Shown here piece after piece: positions 1 through 5,377 of a stretch of DNA of 5,737 nt; within the stretch, counting starts at the first letter, position 1, and every line of letters starts with the position of its first letter. The stretch spans positions 1 to 5,737 of the forward strand of contig JAITVX010000007.1 of the NCBI GenBank assembly GCA_031285575.1. Reading direction: 5' to 3'. The DNA comes from Bacteroidales bacterium. GTDB lineage: Bacteria; Bacteroidota; Bacteroidia; Bacteroidales; VadinHA17. Position numbers and translations under genes: made by a program. The notes beneath the pieces are model-generated. The model saw only the letters and a program-made list of their open reading frames with translations. It was not told where the DNA came from and ran no database searches.

Positions 1-365
1 GTTGATGTAGAGACGCAATGCATTGCGTCTCTACATTGTGCCGCATCATTATATCGATTATCGCCGATACAAATAATGCCGTGAAAATGATTAGGCATCA
101 CAACAAATTCGTCCAGCAATAAATTCATATCAGGACGTAATTTCACCGTCTTCAGCCATTCCTTTTCGGCAATTTCGCCGATTTCCGTTTTTTGTAGTAG
201 ATACGCAATGCATTGCGTATCTACATTGTCCGTTTTTACGATTTCGCCAAAATAATGTATGTGGTTTTTGGTGCAAATGGTAACATAATAACAGCCGTTT
301 ACACCGTAAACATAGCCCTGCAATCGTGCGGTTGGTATGCGGTATTTGTCTTTATATCTGTCCAT
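1..365 (-). CDS. RAYT / REP-associated Y1 (HUH) transposase, N-terminal part, cut by the window edge
   Basis: The minus strand is open from an ATG at 363-365 to the left edge, giving 121 residues that begin MDRYKDKYRIPTARLQGYVYG. The motif MPNHFHGI at residues 90-97 contains the HUH metal-binding histidines (H93, H95) of Y1 transposases; the catalytic tyrosine would lie further on, outside the window. The N-terminal pattern (YYVTICTKN at 26-34, FGEIV at 39-43, EIGEIAEKEWLK at 61-72, LDEFVVMPNH at 84-93) matches the IS200-like RAYT proteins common in Bacteroidota. Such enzymes nick and move REP-type palindromes on single-stranded DNA. Two palindromes of that type are inside this gene, read in frame as residues 48-57 and 110-121, with no stop or frame break. 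The start is preceded by an in-frame TAA at 387-389 and by AGG directly abutting the ATG. The gene is probably intact so far, but its 3' part is not visible. Family call is firm; activity is unknown. Confidence 0.87.
   Translation of the reverse strand, partial: MDRYKDKYRIPTARLQGYVYGVNGCYYVTICTKNHIHYFGEIVKTDNVDTQCIAYLLQKTEIGEIAEKEWLKTVKLRPDMNLLLDEFVVMPNHFHGIICIGDNRYNDAAQCRDAMHCVSTS
5..36. repeat. Palindrome A (REP-like), 32-bp perfect inverted repeat inside the RAYT gene
   Basis: Perfect self-complementary sequence centred between 20 and 21, half-site GTAGAGACGCAATG. On the minus strand it is read in frame by the RAYT gene just after the HUH region, giving residues around CRDAMHCVST. It shares the ACGCAATG half-site with palindrome B at 197-224. 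Confidence 0.9.
197..224. repeat. Palindrome B (REP-like), 28-bp perfect inverted repeat inside the RAYT gene
   Basis: Perfect palindrome centred between 210 and 211, half-site GTAGATACGCAATG. It differs from palindrome A by one matched pair of changes (GAGACG versus GATACG, mirrored in the other arm), so symmetry has been kept. It is read in frame as residues 48-57 (VDTQCIAYLL) of the RAYT protein, in a different reading frame of the repeat from copy A. Confidence 0.9.
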
Positions 366-407
366 CCTGATTTTTATTTCCCAATATTATATTCATTTGT
401 CGTTTCG

Positions 408-433
408 TAGAGGCGCATTGCAATGCGCCTCTA
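408..433. repeat. Palindrome C (REP-like), 26-bp perfect inverted repeat downstream of the RND pump gene
   Basis: Perfect palindrome centred between 420 and 421, half-site TAGAGGCGCATTG. It lies in the 92-bp gap between the RND pump stop codon (458-460) and the RAYT start (365), 24 bp past the pump stop. As RNA it would form a very stable hairpin at the end of the pump transcript, but no U-run follows it, so a classical intrinsic terminator is not supported. Confidence 0.88.
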
Positions 434-457
434 TAACATTAACATCGTTTTTTGTTT

Positions 458-3400
458 TCATTTTGCCCTCTTTTTTTGTATCATCTCATACACAACCGGA
501 ATAATGAACCCGTTCAGAAATGTAGATGTTAAAAGCCCGCCGAGGATTACCTTGGCCATCGGGCTTTGTATTTCGTTGCCCGGCAAGTTGCCGCCCAAAG
601 CCAGTGGTATAAGGGCAAGCCCCGAAGTAAGCGCCGTCATCAAAATCGGATTAAGGCGGTCTAACGAGCCGTGCATCACGCTTTCGCGTGCCGGCAGCCC
701 TTCGCTTTTCAGGTCGTTGTAGCGCGAGATGAGCAGCATACCGTTGCGCGTGGCAATCCCGAACAGGGATATAAACCCGATTATGGCCGGAATACTGATA
801 ACGCCACCTGTAAAAAAGATAGTGATGACGCCACCGATAAGCGCCAGCGGAAGATTCAGCAGGATAACCGCCGACTGGGTTACGCTCCGAAACTGCACAA
901 ACAGCAGCAGGAATATAACGAGTATGGAAAATACTGACGTTATGAGCAGGATGCGCGAGGCCGCCTGTTCGCTCTCAAACTGTCCGCCGTATTCGATATG
1001 ATAACCTTCGGGCAGTTTCACTTCGGTGTTCACTTTTTCCTGAATATCGTTCACTACGCCACGCAGGTCGCGCCCGGCAACATTGGCAGAGATAACGATT
1101 TTACGCGCCACGTTTTCGCGGTTAATTGTGTTTGGGCCTGTTGACGAGGTGATATCGGCAATGTAGCCAAGCGGTATTTTGCGTCCGCCTGCATCCACTG
1201 TCAGGTTGCGGATGCGCTCGGCCGATGTGCGACTTTCGTCGTTTACCTTCAGCGTAAGGTCGAAGGCCCTGTTGCCTTCATATACCTGCGACACTGTTTC
1301 GCCCGCCAGCATCACATTTATGATTTCTGCAAATTCGGGCGGCGTTATGCCGTATCGGGCCATCATTTCGCGTTTGGGCTCTATTTTGAGTTGCGGACGT
1401 TCTACCTGCTGTTCCACGTTGAGGTCGGCAATGCCTTCCACATCGCTCACGGCATCCTTTATCTGGTTGCCCAAAGCAAACATGCGGTTCAGGTCGGCGC
1501 CGAAAAGCTTAATGGCTATGTTTGCCCGCGTGCCCGACAGCATGGCGTCGATGCGGTGAGATATGGGCTGGCCTATTTCGATGTTTGCGCCGGGCAGCGT
1601 CTTCAGTTTTTCGCGAACCTCTGCCAGCACCTCGTCTTTCGAGCGTTTGCCGAGTACGAAGGGAGCTTCTATTTCCGATACGTTCACGCCCAGTGCATGT
1701 TCGTCGAGTTCGGCGCGTCCGGTTTTGCGGCCTGTGGTTTGTATTTCGGGTATGGAAAGCAGTATGTTTTCGGCAATACGCCCCATTTTATCGGATTCTT
1801 CCAGCGATATTCCGGGAAGCGTGCTGACGTTTATAGTGAACGAGCCTTCGTTGAACGGCGGCAGGAAGCTGCGGCCAAGCGTAAAAAACATTATAATGGT
1901 TGCCGCCAGCACCGCAACTGTGCCGCCGAGCACCCATTTTCGGCTGTTCAACGTCCATCTCAAGGCCTTTTCGTAAACACCTTTCAATTTACGCACTACA
2001 TACGGCTCATTTTCGGGCTTATCGCCTTGCTTCGGTTTTCCCAATAAGTAACTACATAATACGGGGGTTAATGTCAATGCAACGACCGTAGAGGCAACCA
2101 GCGCCACGATGAACGAGATGCCGAGCGGCGCCAGCATGCGTCCTTCCATGCCGGAAAGGAAAAACAGCGGAACGAAACTTGCAATGATAATGAGTGTTGA
2201 GTTGAGGATAGGCATACGCACTTCCTTCGAGGCTTCAAATACGACTGTTGTGATGGTTTTCTGTTGCTCCTGCGGTTTCTGCCTGTTCTCGCGCAGCCGT
2301 TTGAAAACGTTCTCTACGTCAACAATGGCGTCGTCAACAAGCGAACCGATGGCTATGGCCATGCCGCCAAGGCTCATGGTGTTAATGGTGAGCCCCATTA
2401 TTTTCAGTGTCAGAATGGAGGCGAGCAGTGCAAGCGGAATGGTTACCAGCGAAATTACCGTGGTGCGGACGTTCATCAGGAAAATGAACAGGATGATAAC
2501 TACGAATATGCCGCCTTCAAAGAGCGACTTCTGAACGTTACCGATGGAGCTGTTGATGAAACGCGCCTGACGGAAAATATCGGTCGATACTTTTACGTCG
2601 GCGGGAAATGTTGACTGAAGTTCGGCCAGCGACAGGTCTAACCGGTCGGTCAGTTCTATTGTGCTTGTGGCGGGCTGCCTGGTAACGGTTATCAGCACGG
2701 CGGGTTTCCCTTTTTCGGCGGCTACGCCGAGCCTGGGCGATTTGTTTCCGGTTTTTACCTCTGCAATGTTTTCGAGCATTACGGGCATGTTGCCGGTGTT
2801 TTTAACAACGGTTTTACCCAGCGCCGACAGGTTGCCGGTTGACAGCACGCCGCGGATTATGTATTCGTTGCCGTATTCGTACAGCACGCCACCCGATGCG
2901 TTACGGTTCATTCCGGTAGCGGCGGTTATTACCTCATCGAGCCCAACGCCGTAGTGTTTCATTTTTTCGGGGTTGAGCAGTATTTGATACTCTCTGATGT
3001 CGCCGCCAAGCACGGCTACCTGCGCTACGCCTCCTGTGGCAAGCAGGCGGGGGCGCACTGTCCAGTCGGCAAGTGTGCGCAGGTCTTGCAGCGAAGTTGT
3101 GTCGGATGTAAGACCTATAATCATCAGCTCGCCCAGAATTGACGACTGGGGGCCTAACGTCGGGGTTCCGACGCCCGACGGCAGGGCGTCGCTGACCATC
3201 GCCAGCTTTTCCGACACTATCTGGCGGGCGCGGTATATGTCGGTTCCCCAGCTGAATTCAACCCACACCACCGAAAAGCCTGTGGTTGACGACGAGCGCA
3301 CGCGGCGCACATCGGTGGCGCCGTTCACGGCCGTTTCTACGGGAAACGTAACTAAGCGTTCCACTTCTTCGGGCGCCATGCCTTTGGCTTCGGTCATAAT

Positions 3401-3544
3401 AACAACCGTGGGGGCGTTGAGGTCGGGAAACACATCGACTTCCATGCGGGTAGCGGTGTAAGTTCCTGCCATCATAAGCAGCAGGGCGGCCGCGAGTACA
3501 ACCATGCGGTTGTCGAGCGAGAATTTTATTATTTTGTTGAGCAT
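458..3544 (-). CDS. Heavy-metal-type RND efflux pump, inner-membrane subunit (CusA/CzcA family)
   Basis: This is a 1028-residue protein, full length for the family (about 1030-1060). It shows the RND duplication: membrane segment 1 at about 13-31, first periplasmic part 32-341, segments 2-6 within 342-500, segment 7 at about 535-556, second periplasmic part 557-865, segments 8-12 within 866-1021. Segment 4 carries AIGSLVDDAIVDVEN (398-412), the place of the proton-relay acids of HME-RND pumps. By alignment from memory D404 matches CusA D405/CzcA D408 and E411 matches CusA E412/CzcA E415; CzcA D402 is A398. Family signatures RKTGRAELDEHALGVN (606-621) and FGIATRNGMLLIS (928-940) are present. 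It should use the proton gradient to export a cation or drug across the envelope with an adaptor and a TolC-like channel, neither of which lies in the window. The methionines that bind Cu/Ag in CusA are not evident, so the substrate is open. The start MLNKIIKFSLDNR is typical; no Shine-Dalgarno is seen. Confidence 0.95.
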   Translation of the reverse strand: MLNKIIKFSLDNRMVVLAAALLLMMAGTYTATRMEVDVFPDLNAPTVVIMTEAKGMAPEEVERLVTFPVETAVNGATDVRRVRSSSTTGFSVVWVEFSWGTDIYRARQIVSEKLAMVSDALPSGVGTPTLGPQSSILGELMIIGLTSDTTSLQDLRTLADWTVRPRLLATGGVAQVAVLGGDIREYQILLNPEKMKHYGVGLDEVITAATGMNRNASGGVLYEYGNEYIIRGVLSTGNLSALGKTVVKNTGNMPVMLENIAEVKTGNKSPRLGVAAEKGKPAVLITVTRQPATSTIELTDRLDLSLAELQSTFPADVKVSTDIFRQARFINSSIGNVQKSLFEGGIFVVIILFIFLMNVRTTVISLVTIPLALLASILTLKIMGLTINTMSLGGMAIAIGSLVDDAIVDVENVFKRLRENRQKPQEQQKTITTVVFEASKEVRMPILNSTLIIIASFVPLFFLSGMEGRMLAPLGISFIVALVASTVVALTLTPVLCSYLLGKPKQGDKPENEPYVVRKLKGVYEKALRWTLNSRKWVLGGTVAVLAATIIMFFTLGRSFLPPFNEGSFTINVSTLPGISLEESDKMGRIAENILLSIPEIQTTGRKTGRAELDEHALGVNVSEIEAPFVLGKRSKDEVLAEVREKLKTLPGANIEIGQPISHRIDAMLSGTRANIAIKLFGADLNRMFALGNQIKDAVSDVEGIADLNVEQQVERPQLKIEPKREMMARYGITPPEFAEIINVMLAGETVSQVYEGNRAFDLTLKVNDESRTSAERIRNLTVDAGGRKIPLGYIADITSSTGPNTINRENVARKIVISANVAGRDLRGVVNDIQEKVNTEVKLPEGYHIEYGGQFESEQAASRILLITSVFSILVIFLLLFVQFRSVTQSAVILLNLPLALIGGVITIFFTGGVISIPAIIGFISLFGIATRNGMLLISRYNDLKSEGLPARESVMHGSLDRLNPILMTALTSGLALIPLALGGNLPGNEIQSPMAKVILGGLLTSTFLNGFIIPVVYEMIQKKRAK

Positions 3545-3596
3545 GCAGTGCTGATTCCGGATTATTTTTATTGCTGTTATTTCATATTATTGCACA

Positions 3597-3614
3597 GACG
3601 CATTGCAATGCGTC
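3597..3614. repeat. Palindrome D (REP-like), 18-bp core between the acetyltransferase and RND genes
   Basis: Perfect core GACGCATTG plus its complement, centred between 3605 and 3606. On the minus strand the repeat continues upstream as GTAGC, matching the GTAG ends of copies A and B, while its other arm has decayed (GTCTGTGC in place of GTCGCTAC). The TAG of that arm is the stop codon of the acetyltransferase gene. The element lies in the 71-bp gap before the RND pump gene, in which I see no clear promoter; the two genes may be co-transcribed. Confidence 0.82.
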
Positions 3615-3615
3615 G

Positions 3616-4119
3616 CTACCTGAACAGGCTGTAATAGTGTTCGTCAATTATTTTTCCGTTTTTTATGGCAGCCTGTTTCAATATGGCTTCGCATTCAAAG
3701 CCTGCTTTCTGCAATACTTTTTGCGAGGCAACATTGAAATCGAACGGTGTTGCATAAATTTTGCACAGTTCCGGAAAACGGGTAAAGGCATAACCTGCTG
3801 TTTGTTTGACGGCACCGGTCATAATGCCTTTGTTCCAGTATTTTTCGCCCAGCCAGTAGCCCAGCTCGGCGGTAATACGTTCCACGTCTGTGCGTGGGAA
3901 AAAACCGATGCTGCCAACGGCTTTCCCGTCAACCGCAATTGCAAATTGTGTAGCCGGCCCGGGTTGCGCCATTACCATTTCTATGTATGCCTTTGCGTCG
4001 TTCTCCGTATAGGGGTGTGGCAGCGCATCGCGCAGGTTGTTCCAGAGTTCAATATTGTTCGCATTTTCGGCAAGCGAGGCAGCATCGGACAGCCGCCATT
4101 CTCTCAGTTCATAATTCAT
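3616..4119 (-). CDS. GNAT family N-acetyltransferase, RimJ/RimL (Acetyltransf_3) type
   Basis: This 167-residue protein is a single GNAT domain of normal length for RimJ/RimL-like enzymes, which move an acetyl group from acetyl-CoA to an amine on a protein, antibiotic, polyamine or metabolite in the cytoplasm. The N-terminal ELREWRLSDAASLAENANN (4-22) and NLRDALPHPYT (28-38) are typical. The acetyl-CoA binding segment is at 85-104 (ELGYWLGEKYWNKGIMTGAV), and NVASQKVLQKAGF (129-141) is the usual motif B, followed by the C-terminal strand ending EHYYSLFR. The substrate cannot be told. The start at 4117-4119 fits the family and sits in AT-rich DNA without a Shine-Dalgarno. The stop codon TAG is part of repeat D, so the last residues may have been altered when that repeat arrived. 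The next gene in the same direction is the RND pump, 71 bp away; a functional link is not evident. Confidence 0.92.
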   Translation of the reverse strand: MNYELREWRLSDAASLAENANNIELWNNLRDALPHPYTENDAKAYIEMVMAQPGPATQFAIAVDGKAVGSIGFFPRTDVERITAELGYWLGEKYWNKGIMTGAVKQTAGYAFTRFPELCKIYATPFDFNVASQKVLQKAGFECEAILKQAAIKNGKIIDEHYYSLFR

Positions 4120-4155
4120 AATTTAAAATTTATTATCAATTTATTGGTTAAAACC

Positions 4156-4171
4156 CTGCACTTTAGTGCAG
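4156..4171. repeat. Short hairpin CTGCAC-TTTA-GTGCAG
   Basis: Six-bp perfect stem with a TTTA loop, followed by a second copy of the octamer ACTTTAGT (4160-4167 and 4174-4181). It lies between the acetyltransferase start (4119) and repeat E. It has no T-run on either side that would make it an intrinsic terminator. It may be a small dispersed repeat or an operator near the acetyltransferase promoter; the sequence alone does not decide. Confidence 0.5.
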
Positions 4172-4196
4172 CTACTTTAGTTTCTATAAAACTCTA

Positions 4197-4304
4197 CCGT
4201 CATTGCGAGGGCGTAGCCCGAAGCAATCCAGCGCTACGTGTGTTCTGGATTGGCTTTGCCGAGCTCGTAAACTCGGTTGCTTCGCCTGCGGCTCGCAATG
4301 ACGG
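4197..4304. repeat. Composite inverted repeat E (about 108 bp), downstream of the DUF6261-like gene
   Basis: The ends CCGTCATTGCGAG (4197-4209) and CTCGCAATGACGG (4292-4304) are exact complements. Inside are nested pairs: GGGC/GCCC (4209-4219), GAAGCAATCCAG (4220-4231) against CTGGATTGGCTT, and CCGAG/CTCGG around a CTCGTAAA loop. Read on the plus strand it gives the well-known spurious peptide type RHCEGVARSNP, which marks a repeat family found in many bacteria. A 42-bp part (4243-4284) recurs at 5430-5471 with one difference. The element ends 23 bp past the stop codon of the DUF6261-like gene. The rest of the 208-bp gap 4120-4327 is AT-rich, with one short hairpin at 4156-4171. Confidence 0.88.
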
Positions 4305-4327
4305 CATGCTTTTTTGTCGGTTATGGT

Positions 4328-5098
4328 TTACTCTTCCGCCGGCGGCTGAATTGTTTCGCCTCTGTCGCTACGGCTGTTTTTGCGCAGCGTGGCGCGTGCC
4401 TTCAGGCGGGTGCGGTAGTAGCTGTTGAGGGTGTTGAGTTCGTTTACAAGCGGAAGGTAGTCGATGCTGTCGTGCTGGTAGGCGCAGTACTGCACGGCGT
4501 CGAAGAACTGGCCAAGCGCCTTGCTGCATGCGCTGCGCAGCGCCGGTATGTCGATGCGCGGCTCGGCGCTCTTGCCGGCTATGTAGTCGCGAAACAGCGT
4601 TTCGTACTCGCGGTTGGCGGCAAACAGACGCTCCATTATTGGAGAGAGGCCGAACGACTGCGTAGCTGTGCGTATTGCTTCGCTGGCAAGGTAGTCTTTC
4701 TCAAGGGCGCCGATGCGTTCGGTTTCCGACGACAGGCTGGCCGCAGATATGCTGCCGGCCGCATGACGCTCGAACAGCGACGAAACGATGTCGATCATAC
4801 CGCGTACCCACGGTATCTGCACCGGCTCGAAGGCTTTCACGATGTTGACTGCCGCGCGTATCAGTGTGTCGCGTTCAACGTCTATTTCGGCTGCTTCTTC
4901 AAGCTTTTCGTTTTTGCGCACAAGCGTTACCATGCCTGCAAGCTGCGGTACAAAGGCCGTAAGTTCGCCGTAGCTTTTGCCGAGGTGCATCTCGTCCATT
5001 TTATACTTGCCGGCTATTGATATGGTGCGCTGCACGGCGCCGGGGAATTCGCTGTTCCACAGTTTGGTGTAATGTACTCTGATGATGTCTGTTTTCAT
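4328..5098 (-). CDS. DUF6261-like protein of unknown function
   Basis: This 256-residue protein is soluble and predicted almost wholly helical; I see no signal peptide or membrane segment. Its layout resembles the DUF6261 family of Bacteroidota: an opening IIRVHYTKLWNSEF, a charged helix with RKNEKLEEAAEIDVERDTLI (61-80), a middle region with SLFERHAAG (107-115) and LSSETERIGALEKDYL, then FGLSPIMERLFAANREYETLFRDY-type sequence and a final helix containing LVNELNTLNSYYRTRLKARA-like residues. The C-terminal tail (KNSRSDRGETIQPPAEE) is charged and probably disordered. No catalytic motif is visible and the family has no established role that I know of. The family assignment is from recalled pattern and is less sure than the gene itself. 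The gene is isolated: a 240-bp repeat-rich gap lies upstream and repeat E lies 23 bp past its stop. AT-rich DNA without a Shine-Dalgarno precedes the ATG at 5096-5098. Confidence 0.85.
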   Translation of the reverse strand: MKTDIIRVHYTKLWNSEFPGAVQRTISIAGKYKMDEMHLGKSYGELTAFVPQLAGMVTLVRKNEKLEEAAEIDVERDTLIRAAVNIVKAFEPVQIPWVRGMIDIVSSLFERHAAGSISAASLSSETERIGALEKDYLASEAIRTATQSFGLSPIMERLFAANREYETLFRDYIAGKSAEPRIDIPALRSACSKALGQFFDAVQYCAYQHDSIDYLPLVNELNTLNSYYRTRLKARATLRKNSRSDRGETIQPPAEE

Positions 5099-5175
5099 AA
5101 TGTTTTCAGTATGTTATGTTTTTTATTAAATGTACACAGATGTTTTACATGATATGTTATTTGTAAAAACCCTGT

Positions 5176-5377
5176 TTTCTGAAGCCAAAAATAGTGTTTT
5201 TTTTTCTAAACAGGTATTTCTCATGTTGATAAATGGCGCTTTTTCCAAAAGATGCTTTTCTCATGTTGAGAAACGGCACTTTTCTTCAAAAGGTACTTTT
5301 CATAAGCTGTGAAACGACGCTTTTCCAAAAAAGATACATTAGACTTCTGCGTAAAATAGAACTTCAAAACCCTGTTC
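5176..5377. repeat. Array of five degenerate ~40-bp tandem units with internal hairpins
   Basis: Units begin at about 5176, 5217, 5257, 5298 and 5338 (spacing 41, 40, 41, 40). The three central ones are clear; the first and last are diverged. The shared pattern is TTTCTCATGTTGAGAAA, then roughly GGCGCTTTTC, CAAAAG and GTAC. The first part of unit 3 (5257-5273) is a perfect 7-bp stem with a TGT loop; the second part of each unit holds a weaker CTTTT/AAAAG pair. The undecamer AAAACCCTGTT flanks the array at 5166-5176 and 5366-5376, exactly 200 bp apart and in phase with the units. Both strands are open here, giving short ORFs, but they start in repeats and look non-coding. The array lies between the IS110 remnant and the DUF6261-like gene. 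Confidence 0.75.
5186..5193 (-). promoter_or_regulatory. Possible Bacteroidota -7 element (TATTTTTG) upstream of the DUF6261-like gene
   Basis: On the minus strand this reads TATTTTTG, an exact match to the Bacteroidota sigma consensus TAnnTTTG, and would place the transcript start about 80 nt before the ATG at 5098. The -33 TTTG is missing at the expected distance (only GTTTAG is near), and the region is AT-rich, so a chance match is quite possible. Confidence 0.25.

Noticed and set aside
1391..2047. Plus-strand reading frame of 218 codons, with several shorter ones across 671-3461
   Set aside because: All lie opposite the RND pump gene, whose full-length family match leaves no doubt about the coding strand.
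3571..4428. Long plus-strand reading frame of 285 codons
   Set aside because: It is antisense to the acetyltransferase gene and crosses repeat E, giving the familiar spurious RHCEGVARSNP-type peptide. It has no recognisable domain.
4277..5020. Plus-strand reading frame of 247 codons
   Set aside because: It is the mirror of the DUF6261-like gene, starts inside repeat E and has a low-complexity, Cys/Arg/Val-rich composition typical of antisense frames.
5129..5149. Imperfect palindrome ATGTA...TACAT upstream of the DUF6261-like gene as an operator
   Set aside because: Only the outer five base pairs match well and the region is AT-rich, so this is likely chance.
5195..5205. Run of T residues as an intrinsic terminator
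   Set aside because: No stable GC-rich hairpin precedes it on the plus strand, no plus-strand gene ends there, and on the minus strand it would be an A-run.
5176..5377. CRISPR array
   Set aside because: The units are contiguous and diverged along their whole length, with no constant repeat separated by unique spacers and no cas gene nearby.
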